IMG/VR virus record: IMGVR_UViG_3300043425_000091
Coordinates: 1-30,189 of that record
DNA from: a virus
DNA length: 30,189 nucleotides
Strand: one strand, 5' to 3'
Below the pieces are notes generated by a model. That model did not search any database. It was given only the letters and a program-made list of their open reading frames with translations, and was not told the origin of the DNA. Made by a program: the position numbers and the translations under genes. Positions 22,278-29,583 of the stretch are shown in pieces; position 1 is the first letter of the stretch; each line of letters opens with the position of its first letter.

Positions 22278-23323
22278 CATTAAAACAAAAACACATGGAA
22301 TTAGAAGACATCATGCAGGAATCTGCAGAACTGTTAGAGAAAGACTTCTACGCTAAGAAGTTTTATTTTAGTTATAGTAGCCTTAACAAGCTAATGTGGA
22401 ACCCAGCTGTATTCTATCAGCTATATGTACTAGGAATGAAAGAAGAGCGTACTGATGCTCACTTAGTACAAGGTAAGATTATACATGCCCTTCTTTTAGA
22501 AGAAGATAAGTTTAACGATATGTTTGTAATCAGCCCGGCTAAGCTTCCAGGTGATTCAGTAAAGGTTGTTATAGATAGAGTGTATGCACATCATGTAGAG
22601 ATAGCTCAGAACGGTGACTTAAGAACTGAACTAAAAGACTTTGATCAAGCTATTCTAGATGTGATGGTAGATATGAACTATCACCAAAGCTTAAAGACAG
22701 ACCAGCAACGTATAGATAAAATTCTTGTACCAGAGTCTATCAGTTACTGGGACTTCTTAAAGACTAAAGGAGATAAGATTCTCATAGATCAGCAAACGTA
22801 TGACTTCTGTAAAAACGCAGTAGATCTAATTAAGACTAATAAGTCTGTATGTGATCTAATAGGGTGTAACCTAACTGAGTTTGACAATAAAGAAGTGTAT
22901 AACGAGATAGCTTTATCTGTAGAATATGGTGAAGCACCGTTTGGTCTTAAAGGAATTATAGATAATCTTGTGATAGATCATGATAAAAAAACTATATTTG
23001 TCAATGACATCAAGACTACAAGTAAAGACTTGAAGGACTTTAAAGAAACTGTTGAGTTTTATTCTTATTGGCTACAAGCAGTAATCTACTGTACTATGGT
23101 GGTCACTAGATACAAACAACTTATAGATTCTGGATACAGTCTTCAGTTTCATTTTGTAGTTATAGATAGATCTTTCCAAACTTATCCATTTTATGTAACA
23201 GAGTCTACTCTAAATGACTGGTTAACAAGAATGAATAAAGTTTTGGATGCTGCTAAGTGGCATTATGTTAATAAAAGATACGATCTACCTCATGAATATG
23301 CTACAGGTAGCGTAGTTTTGTAA
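22268..23323 (+). CDS. PD-(D/E)XK exonuclease (RecE/Cas4-like fold)
   Basis: 351 residues. The nuclease core is visible in order: S-Y-S-S-L-N-K at 35-41, Q-G-K-I-I-H-A-L-L with His73, G-I-I-D-N-L-V-I with Asp232, N-D-I-K-T-T with Asp247 and Lys249, and W-L-Q-A-V-I-Y with Gln270. This matches exodeoxyribonuclease VIII / RecB-type enzymes that resect DNA ends to produce single strands. With the Sak4-like ATPase and SSB-like protein it forms a plausible annealing-type recombination set. An internal ATG at 22295 is an alternative start. Confidence 0.9.
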   Translation: MAITLKQKHMELEDIMQESAELLEKDFYAKKFYFSYSSLNKLMWNPAVFYQLYVLGMKEERTDAHLVQGKIIHALLLEEDKFNDMFVISPAKLPGDSVKVVIDRVYAHHVEIAQNGDLRTELKDFDQAILDVMVDMNYHQSLKTDQQRIDKILVPESISYWDFLKTKGDKILIDQQTYDFCKNAVDLIKTNKSVCDLIGCNLTEFDNKEVYNEIALSVEYGEAPFGLKGIIDNLVIDHDKKTIFVNDIKTTSKDLKDFKETVEFYSYWLQAVIYCTMVVTRYKQLIDSGYSLQFHFVVIDRSFQTYPFYVTESTLNDWLTRMNKVLDAAKWHYVNKRYDLPHEYATGSVVL

Positions 23324-23335
23324 TTAAACTATAAA

Positions 23336-23896
23336 ATGATAGAGAGCTTATACACAAAATATTTCCAGAAATCTAGAGCATTTCTGTTTCCTGCTTTGGG
23401 TATAAAGCGTACTAGTAATTATACACCTTCTGGTACTTACCTTTCCGTAGATGGATTGGTAAGTCCAGAAGATATAAAACTAGTTTGTAGCTTTCCAGAT
23501 GATGAGTCTGAAGGCTTCAAGGCTTTTGAGCAACAGATGCTCATAAGCAATCCTTTATTCTTAGAAGTTATACCTATCCAAGGATATAAACTATACGTCT
23601 TTGACTTTCAGATATATAAAGCTGACTGGTTCAACTTTATATTAGGTAAGTATTCTAAATTATCTGCTGTATTAAAAAGAGCTATTAAGAATTACTACGG
23701 TGAAAAATCAAGTGAGTATAAATACATAGAGACATTTCTGTACCCTGATAAATACTTTACATTGTACGCTAAGCTTTTAGACGTAGATATAAAAGTATTA
23801 CAGGAAACAGGTGAACTATGTGATGCTTGTGATATGGAAAAAGAAAACTTAAAAATTCCAGTAGAAGAATTGGAATTATTAAAAAAAGGTACTTAA
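23336..23896 (+). CDS. Unknown 186-aa protein
   Basis: An alpha/beta soluble protein rich in Tyr, Phe and Lys, with no signal or membrane segment. A C-terminal C-D-A-C pair (about 162-165) could bind metal but stands alone. A TAGTTTTG box (23313-23320) matching TAnnTTTG lies at the end of the exonuclease gene, 15 bases before the ATG, without a good TTG partner, so it may have its own weak promoter. Function unknown. Confidence 0.75.
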   Translation: MIESLYTKYFQKSRAFLFPALGIKRTSNYTPSGTYLSVDGLVSPEDIKLVCSFPDDESEGFKAFEQQMLISNPLFLEVIPIQGYKLYVFDFQIYKADWFNFILGKYSKLSAVLKRAIKNYYGEKSSEYKYIETFLYPDKYFTLYAKLLDVDIKVLQETGELCDACDMEKENLKIPVEELELLKKGT

Positions 23897-23901
23897 TTTT
23901 G
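23870..23901 (+). promoter_or_regulatory. Bacteroidota-type promoter (TTG-N21-TAATTTTG)
   Basis: TTG at 23870-23872, 21 bases, then TAATTTTG at 23894-23901, matching TTG-N19-21-TAnnTTTG, 18 bases before the ATG at 23920. With the terminator at 24354-24376 downstream it frames the single gene between as its own transcription unit. Confidence 0.6.
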
Positions 23902-23919
23902 TAAAAACAATAAAAAACC

Positions 23920-24324
23920 ATGAAGAATTCAATGATGTTAGTTACCAGTAGCTGGGGTAATGATAAGACATTTAAGCTAATCCCTATCACACCTGAGTGT
24001 CCTTATAACGAATGCATCTTTGATGTTAGTAGTAAAGTGTTGGCAGTCATTGGTAAAGAAAAGAAAGAGTCTTTTCACATGTTACCAAAGTTGTCTGATG
24101 ACGGTGATGTTCTACACTTAAAGATTGGTAGAAGATCAAACGGTAAAGACTACAAAGAAGAAAGAAAGATGCTTACTACTTTCTATGAGTACTACATTGA
24201 GCATCCAGAAGAAATTGTTAGCTTCATCAACATGTTTGCTCTCAATGCAGAGTCATTTGACTACATGACTTACTTAGATAAGAAAGTAGAAGAACCAAAA
24301 CAGTCTAGTATTATCACTGTATAA
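23920..24324 (+). CDS. Unknown 134-aa protein in its own transcription unit
   Basis: The start M-K-N-S-M-M-L-V-T-S-S-W-G-N-D-K-T-F-K-L is followed by a beta-rich first half and a helical second half (F-Y-E-Y-Y-I-E-H-P-E-E-I). No recognised domain. It has a good promoter in front and a strong terminator behind, so it is probably expressed at high or separately timed level. That makes an abundant accessory protein for the polymerase that follows one possibility. Confidence 0.78.
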   Translation: MKNSMMLVTSSWGNDKTFKLIPITPECPYNECIFDVSSKVLAVIGKEKKESFHMLPKLSDDGDVLHLKIGRRSNGKDYKEERKMLTTFYEYYIEHPEEIVSFINMFALNAESFDYMTYLDKKVEEPKQSSIITV

Positions 24325-24353
24325 TATTGTCCTTGTTCATTTATACCAATTAA

Positions 24354-24376
24354 GGCAGAAGATTCTGCCTTTTTTT
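24354..24376 (+). terminator. Rho-independent terminator
   Basis: Perfect 7-base stem GGCAGAA / TTCTGCC with a 2-base GA spacer (effectively a tetraloop-sized loop when the innermost pair opens), followed at once by seven T. It lies 29 bases after the stop at 24324 and before the polymerase gene. Confidence 0.9.
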
Positions 24377-24415
24377 GGCGGTAAAAAGGGGAAACAGCTT
24401 AACTGAATTACAATT

Positions 24416-26356
24416 ATGGAAGAAAAAAAGCCTACCCACTGGGTAATGGACTATGAAACACTAGTCAATTGTTTTATAGGTGTGTTCCAGCATTACAAAG
24501 ATGAGAACATCAGGAAGACCTTTGTAATCTATAAGGATCGTAATGACCTACCAGAGTTTGTAAAGTTTTTAACTGAGTGTAAGGATAAGAACCAATGGCA
24601 TATTAGCTATAACGGTTTAGCTTTTGACGCTCAGATTAGTCAGCATATACTAGATAAGCAGCGTCAGCTACTTACTCTTAGTACTGAAGATGTTATCAAA
24701 GACATCTATGCTTTTGCACAGAAGACCATCTCTCTTAAAGATCAGAATACCTTTCTTGAGTACTCTCCCGCAAAGATAAAGATTAGACAGATAGATCTGT
24801 TTAAGATGAATCACTGGGATAACCGTGCCAAGATGAGTAGTCTTAAGTGGATACAGTTCTCTATGGACTGGCAGAACGTAGAAGAGATGCCTCATCATCA
24901 TACAGCTCCTGTAGAAAATGACGAGCAACTTAAAATGATCACCGAGTATTGTGTTAATGACGTACTTAGTACTAAGAAAGTCTTAGAGCATTCTAAAGAA
25001 CAAATAGTACTTAGACAAACTCTTACCAAAGAATATGGTATAGATCTCTATTCTGCTTCAGAGCCTAGAATATCTAAGGAGTTATTCTTACACTTTCTAT
25101 CACAGAAGCTTGGCTGGGATAAAGGAACAATCAAAACACTTAGAACCCATCATAGAGAGATCTATTTAGGTCAGTGTATACTTCCTTATATCAGTTTTAA
25201 GACTGAACATTTTCAAAGAATGTTTGACTACCTACGTACACAGGTAATTATATCCACTAAGAATGGGTTTAAGTACACTGTTAACTACAAAGGTATGAAA
25301 ACTGATTACGGTCTAGGTGGTATTCACGGGGCCCGTGAAGCCGGGGTATATGAAGCTAAGCATGGTTATACTATTATGACCAGTGACGTAACATCATTCT
25401 ATCCTAACTTAGCTATCCGTAATGGATTTCACCCAGCTCATCTTCCTAAAGAAGAGTTTTGTGAACTGTATGAATGGTTCTTTGAAGAGCGTAAGAAAAT
25501 TCCTAAGTCTGACCCTAAGAACTATGTGTATAAGATTATTCTTAACAGTACATACGGTTTAACAGGTGATGAGAACAGTTTCCTGTACGATCCAAGAATG
25601 ACTATGCAGATTACCATCAACGGGCAGCTTAGTCTAAGCATGCTTTATGAGATGATCTGTGAAGAGATTCCAGAAGCTGTGCCTCTTATGCAAAACACTG
25701 ACGGTCTAGAAACACTGATACCTAACTCTTATGTAGAGAAGTATCATGAAATCTGTGACAGATGGTGTCAAATGACTAAGCTTGAACTAGAACATGATGA
25801 GTATTCTAAAATGATCATCAGAGATGTAAACAACTACATAGCAGTATCTAAGTCAGGTAAGGTTAAATGCAAAGGTGCATTTGAGTGGGAGGATCTAGAC
25901 AAGAAGAAAGTAGCAGTGTTTCATAAGAACAAAAGCTTTCTTATTATACCAAAGGCTATCTATGCTTACTTTACAAAAGGTGTAAAGCCTGAAGACTTTC
26001 TAGCAGAAAATCAGAACATCTTTGATTACTGTGCAGGAGTTAAAGCTAAGAGTGGATGGTACTTTGAGTTAAGAAGCATTCAAGAAGGTGAGCTAGTATC
26101 TAAAAGACAACAAAAGATTGTCAGATACTTTGTTTCTAATAGAGGTGGTAAACTAGTTAAATGTCACACAGACGGAAGACTTATACAAGTAGAGTCTGGA
26201 CAGTGGCTACAAACCACCATAAACGAAATAGACGAAACAAGATCCTTTGATTCTTACGGGATTAACAAAAGCTACTATCTAGATCAGATCTATAAAGAGA
26301 TCCATCAGATTGAAAAAGAAAAGAGTTTATCATTTACACAACTATCATTATTTTAA
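24416..26356 (+). CDS. Family B DNA polymerase with 3'-5' exonuclease
   Basis: 646 residues. Exonuclease motifs: Exo I M-D-Y-E-T (Asp12, Glu14), Exo II N-G-L-A-F-D (66-71) and Exo III Y-C-V-N-D (178-182). A G-L-G-G-I-H-G-A link motif is at 299-306. Polymerase motif A S-D-V-T-S-F-Y-P (323-330), motif B K-I-I-L-N-S-T-Y-G (373-381) and motif C Q-N-T-D-G (426-430). Motifs A and B are only about 50 residues apart, so the fingers are compact, and motif C has N-T-D-G in place of D-T-D-S. Both traits are known in a phage PolB subgroup. It is the replicative polymerase of this phage. Confidence 0.94.
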   Translation: MEEKKPTHWVMDYETLVNCFIGVFQHYKDENIRKTFVIYKDRNDLPEFVKFLTECKDKNQWHISYNGLAFDAQISQHILDKQRQLLTLSTEDVIKDIYAFAQKTISLKDQNTFLEYSPAKIKIRQIDLFKMNHWDNRAKMSSLKWIQFSMDWQNVEEMPHHHTAPVENDEQLKMITEYCVNDVLSTKKVLEHSKEQIVLRQTLTKEYGIDLYSASEPRISKELFLHFLSQKLGWDKGTIKTLRTHHREIYLGQCILPYISFKTEHFQRMFDYLRTQVIISTKNGFKYTVNYKGMKTDYGLGGIHGAREAGVYEAKHGYTIMTSDVTSFYPNLAIRNGFHPAHLPKEEFCELYEWFFEERKKIPKSDPKNYVYKIILNSTYGLTGDENSFLYDPRMTMQITINGQLSLSMLYEMICEEIPEAVPLMQNTDGLETLIPNSYVEKYHEICDRWCQMTKLELEHDEYSKMIIRDVNNYIAVSKSGKVKCKGAFEWEDLDKKKVAVFHKNKSFLIIPKAIYAYFTKGVKPEDFLAENQNIFDYCAGVKAKSGWYFELRSIQEGELVSKRQQKIVRYFVSNRGGKLVKCHTDGRLIQVESGQWLQTTINEIDETRSFDSYGINKSYYLDQIYKEIHQIEKEKSLSFTQLSLF

Positions 26357-26366
26357 CAATACAATT

Positions 26367-27179
26367 ATGCCAGTAAAAACAGTTTTTGAAACAGAAAATT
26401 ATCTTAGAAGCTGCAGTCTTCCTAGTCACGGAAAGTCATATACAGTTATCCCACACGGAACAGTAATAGATGAAGCTAGAACCCAGTTGGCAGCAGCTGG
26501 TTTTACCATCAAGAAAGAATTATATAAAACTACACTCACAGGAGATGTAGCACAAGGTATGTATCACCTAGAATCTGGTAACGATCCAGAGATGGGACTT
26601 ATGTTTGTATGGTCAAACAGTTATAATAAAACCATGGCGTTTAAATGTGCAATTGGTGCACATGTATTTATCTGCTCCAACGGTGTAGTATCAGGAGATC
26701 TAGGTAATTACAGAAGAAGACACAGCGGTTCTGCTTTATCTGATGTAGCTACATCTATGCAAGAGCAGATAGCTAATGCTTCTAAGTACTATGATAACCT
26801 TATTCAAGACAAACAGATGCTAAAAGATATTCACCTTAGTCAAAGACAGAAGGGGACCATCTTAGGTAGACTGTTTGCTGAAGATGAGATTCTTACACTT
26901 ACTCAAGTAGGTATTGTTAAACGTGAACTAGATAAACCAACGTTCAATTATAGCAGTAATCCAGACAGTGCCTGGGATATGTACAACCATATCACTCTAG
27001 CTCTGAAAGATTCTCATCCTATGAAGTATTTATCTAATCACCAAAGAGTACACACCTTCTTTGTAAATGAGTTTGGTAATCTAGTATCAACGACAAATAC
27101 TGTTGTAGAACCAGTTGCAGTACAAGCTCCAGTTATGGAAGAAGAACTAGTAGCTGACTTTGGTGTAAACTTTCTTTAA
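26367..27179 (+). CDS. DUF932-like phage protein
   Basis: 270 residues from the ATG at 26367. The frame extends to 26310 but there overlaps the polymerase gene and adds an unlikely His/Asn/Tyr-rich start. Around residues 95-135 the order F-K-C-A-I-G-A-H-V-F-I-C-S-N-G-V-V-S-G-D followed by R-R-R-H-S-G-S-A matches the core of the DUF932 phage/plasmid family, where a C-S-N-G segment precedes a basic H-S/T-G motif. Biochemical role is not established to my knowledge. Location after the polymerase suggests DNA metabolism. Confidence 0.76.
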   Translation: MPVKTVFETENYLRSCSLPSHGKSYTVIPHGTVIDEARTQLAAAGFTIKKELYKTTLTGDVAQGMYHLESGNDPEMGLMFVWSNSYNKTMAFKCAIGAHVFICSNGVVSGDLGNYRRRHSGSALSDVATSMQEQIANASKYYDNLIQDKQMLKDIHLSQRQKGTILGRLFAEDEILTLTQVGIVKRELDKPTFNYSSNPDSAWDMYNHITLALKDSHPMKYLSNHQRVHTFFVNEFGNLVSTTNTVVEPVAVQAPVMEEELVADFGVNFL

Positions 27180-27185
27180 AAATCA

Positions 27186-27208
27186 GGGGGAGACTATATA
27201 TCTCCCCC
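27186..27208 (+). terminator. G/C hairpin after the DUF932-like gene
   Basis: An 8-base stem GGGGGAGA / TCTCCCCC with a 7-base loop CTATATA, directly after the stop at 27179 and followed by AT-rich bases without a T run. It shares the 12-base string ATCAGGGGGAGA with the hairpin at 20538-20561. Confidence 0.6.
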
Positions 27209-27223
27209 ATAATTTAATTAACT

Positions 27224-27565
27224 ATGACATGGTATATATTAAATGAAGACAAGACTACCACTGCATTACCTGCAGGAGAGTATCCTAAACTAGGTGCTTT
27301 TAAAGAACCATCTAAACATGTTGGTGATACTACTATAGGAGACCAAAGAATATCTACAGTGTTCTTACACTTTGATCACGGTCTAAACTTTGGAACACCT
27401 ACAGAACCATCTGACCCAGTATTATTTGAGTCTATGATTTTTAATGGACCACATGACGAGTACCAACGTAGATACTGTACGTATCAAGAAGCTTTAGAAG
27501 GACATAATAACCTAGTTAAAGCTTTAGAAGAGGAAAGACATCCTGATTTTTACTTTAACGATTAA
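27224..27565 (+). CDS. Unknown 113-aa protein
   Basis: A soluble, acidic protein with a beta-rich first half (T-W-Y-I-L-N-E-D-K-T-T-T-A-L) and a helical end (Y-Q-E-A-L-E-G-H-N-N-L-V-K-A-L-E). It follows the hairpin at 27186 and precedes the kinase gene by 11 bases. No family recognised. Confidence 0.75.
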   Translation: MTWYILNEDKTTTALPAGEYPKLGAFKEPSKHVGDTTIGDQRISTVFLHFDHGLNFGTPTEPSDPVLFESMIFNGPHDEYQRRYCTYQEALEGHNNLVKALEEERHPDFYFND

Positions 27566-27576
27566 AAACTAACACA

Positions 27577-28320
27577 ATGATTATAGGCGTTTCAGGGTAC
27601 AGTGGATCAGGAAAAGACCTGGTCGGTACAATTATACAATACTTAGTTGCTAATAACCAAAATGGTTACAATAACAGTAGTAGTACTTTAAATGAAATTA
27701 TAAAGTCTCAAGAAGAGCATGATTGGTGGTTAGAAGAACAATCTGGTTGGGAAATAAAAAAATGGGCAGGTAAATTAAAGACCATAGCTTCCATACTTAC
27801 AGGTATTCCTGTAGAAAACTTTGAAGATCAAGAGTTTAAAAAGACATTACTTGGTCCAGAGTGGGGCACAGTTAAAGATATTCCTTTAAATACTGTACCA
27901 GTATTTGCAGATATACAGTTTAACAACTTAATATCAGTAAGAGACTTTTTACAAAGGTTGGGTACAGATGCTATCAGAGATGGTTTACATGAGAACACAT
28001 GGGTAAATGCTTTAATGGCTGATTATATACCTGAAGATGTACAATGGTCTGATGGCCCTATTGGTGGATATAAATCTGGTGAAAAATTACCTAACTGGAT
28101 TATTACAGATACACGTTTTTCTAATGAAGCAGAAGCTATTAAAAAAGCTGATGGTATTATCATACGTGTAGAAAGACCTGGGGTAAAACCTATTAATCCA
28201 CACCCTTCTGAAACTGGTTTAGATAAATGGAACTTTGATCATGTAATAAATAATGATGGATCTCCTACAGACTTAGCTAAAAAAATTAAGAAAGTCTTAG
28301 AAGAAAATAAAATTATTTAG
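27577..28320 (+). CDS. Deoxynucleoside monophosphate kinase
   Basis: 247 residues. The P-loop G-Y-S-G-S-G-K-D-L is at 6-14, followed at about 127-135 by R-D-F-L-Q-R-L-G-T-D-A, a motif typical of phage dNMP kinases (LLQ..GT). Next come W-I-I-T-D-T-R-F-S-N-E-A (about 174-185) and R-V-E-R-P-G, and the C-terminus H-P-S-E-T-G-L is also characteristic. The enzyme phosphorylates dNMPs to dNDPs to supply precursors for phage replication. It lies three bases before the radical-SAM-like gene. Confidence 0.88.
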   Translation: MIIGVSGYSGSGKDLVGTIIQYLVANNQNGYNNSSSTLNEIIKSQEEHDWWLEEQSGWEIKKWAGKLKTIASILTGIPVENFEDQEFKKTLLGPEWGTVKDIPLNTVPVFADIQFNNLISVRDFLQRLGTDAIRDGLHENTWVNALMADYIPEDVQWSDGPIGGYKSGEKLPNWIITDTRFSNEAEAIKKADGIIIRVERPGVKPINPHPSETGLDKWNFDHVINNDGSPTDLAKKIKKVLEENKII

Positions 28321-28323
28321 TTT

Positions 28324-29178
28324 ATGGAGATCATATATCAGAAAACAAAAACTCTAATCACCCGGGATAATGGAAGAAGCTCAGACGCTATTAGTCCGAA
28401 CTTCATCTACGGGTGTTTAGGTGGTTGTATGAGCTCATACTGTTATGTAGGCAGATACAATCATGATAAGGTGTATGTTAACCAGAATGTAGTAGATATC
28501 TTTGACTCTATTAGTGGCTGGGTAGATAACAAAGTATGGCCTAAGATTATTAATCAGGTTGATCCAGTATTCTATACAGTAGATATTGGGTGCAGCACTG
28601 ATGTAGCTTTAATGAGTAAACATTATAACTGGCAGCATGTCTTTGACTACTTTAGTTTTGCTAAAGCTAGAGCTAAGTCTACCTTTGCTACTAAGTATCC
28701 AACAATGTTTGTAGATAAAGACTACGATCTAGTTAGAGCTAAACACCGTATCCGGGTAAGTTTGATGCCTCAGATGTACTCTGATGTACTTGAACCACAC
28801 ACAGATACTATAGAAGAACGTATAGCTAGCATTCCTAAGTTACAAGAGAAGATGGAAGTTCACATTAACTTCAGTCCTATTATATATACGGAAGGTTGGC
28901 TAGATGAGTACCGTAAGTTATTTGAGCAACTTAAAGCTGCTAATATAGATGTTAAGTGTGAGTGTATATTCCTTACACATAACTTACACCAGCATCAGCG
29001 TAACAGTCCGGAAGTACAAGGTCTCTTATGGCGTCCTGATATACAAGAAGCCAAAGATTCTCAGTATGCACCAGATAATATACGCTACCAGTGGCTGCTT
29101 AAAAAACAAATGGTTAGTGACTTTACTGGACTCTATGCTGAGTATTTTGATCCAACTAACATTAGATATATTTTTTAA
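28324..29178 (+). CDS. Radical-SAM-like protein, spore-photoproduct-lyase type
   Basis: 284 residues. A cysteine cluster near the N-terminus, Y-G-C-L-G-G-C-M-S-S-Y-C-Y-V at 29-42, places Cys31, Cys35 and Cys40 where a [4Fe-4S] cluster site would be. The spacing is C-x3-C-x4-C instead of the normal C-x3-C-x2-C. Later segments (D-I-G-C-S-T-D-V-A-L, V-H-I-N-F-S-P-I-I-Y-T-E-G-W-L) fit the barrel of spore photoproduct lyase-like enzymes. A DNA-repair or base-modifying role is possible. Activity is uncertain because of the altered cluster motif. Confidence 0.68.
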   Translation: MEIIYQKTKTLITRDNGRSSDAISPNFIYGCLGGCMSSYCYVGRYNHDKVYVNQNVVDIFDSISGWVDNKVWPKIINQVDPVFYTVDIGCSTDVALMSKHYNWQHVFDYFSFAKARAKSTFATKYPTMFVDKDYDLVRAKHRIRVSLMPQMYSDVLEPHTDTIEERIASIPKLQEKMEVHINFSPIIYTEGWLDEYRKLFEQLKAANIDVKCECIFLTHNLHQHQRNSPEVQGLLWRPDIQEAKDSQYAPDNIRYQWLLKKQMVSDFTGLYAEYFDPTNIRYIF

Positions 29179-29277
29179 AACATTGACCTGTGCCCCTGAG
29201 AAACTCATATATAAGGATAAGCAGGTTAGCTCTGATATAAAGGGGTAAGAGAATAAAGAGCATAATTTTATAATACT

Positions 29278-29352
29278 ATGACACATTGGGTAATGGGTTT
29301 TATGTGCGGCATACTGCTAGCAAACTTTATATTTAGATCTAAAAACAAATAA
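29278..29352 (+). CDS. 24-aa single-TM peptide
   Basis: ATG at 29278 to TAA at 29350-29352. Nearly all of the peptide is hydrophobic (W-V-M-G-F-M-C-G-I-L-L-A-N-F-I-F) with a basic end R-S-K-N-K, fitting one membrane span with the C-terminus inside. It precedes the next gene by three bases. The 99 bases in front (29179-29277) hold no recognisable gene or consensus promoter. A short frame like this could be chance. Confidence 0.45.
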   Translation: MTHWVMGFMCGILLANFIFRSKNK

Positions 29353-29355
29353 GCT

Positions 29356-29583
29356 ATGGACAGACAGACACCTGTAGAAAGATTAGCAGACTATGTACGG
29401 TCAAGGTATGACACCACTGAAGTATTTAACAACCTGGTAACCAATTTATTACACAGAGAAATGCTACAGCGTGTAGAAGACTATAATGCTGGACATGCTG
29501 ATGGTCTATGCAATCATATTAATGATGCTAATAATTATATAAACGAACAAAACTATTTAAAAGATGAAGATACTACACATTAG
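29356..29583 (+). CDS. Unknown 75-aa protein
   Basis: A helical, charged small protein (P-V-E-R-L-A-D-Y-V-R-S-R-Y, then L-L-H-R-E-M-L-Q-R-V-E-D-Y-N) with several His and Asn residues toward the end. Its last 20 bases overlap the start of the phosphoesterase gene, so translation is probably coupled. No function known. Confidence 0.7.
   Translation: MDRQTPVERLADYVRSRYDTTEVFNNLVTNLLHREMLQRVEDYNAGHADGLCNHINDANNYINEQNYLKDEDTTH

Noticed and set aside
19979-25533. Further TTATNCACA matches at 19979-19987, 23348-23356 and 25525-25533 as an origin cluster.
   Set aside because: They are scattered in coding sequence and their number is near what chance would give in AT-rich DNA of this length; only the promoter-overlapping one was kept.
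25690-25710. Polymerase motif C N-T-D-G as a sign of an inactive polymerase.
   Set aside because: N-T-D-G with compact fingers is the normal form in a known group of phage family B polymerases, and all exonuclease and other polymerase motifs are intact.
28949-29248. A 99-aa rightward frame over the end of the radical-SAM-like gene.
   Set aside because: Mostly nested in a better supported gene in another frame, with implausible composition.
29179-29277. Possible structured RNA between the radical-SAM-like gene and the 24-aa peptide (CCCCT and AGGGG arms).
   Set aside because: The complementary arms are only five bases and about 40 bases apart, with no supporting stem, so nothing stands out from chance.
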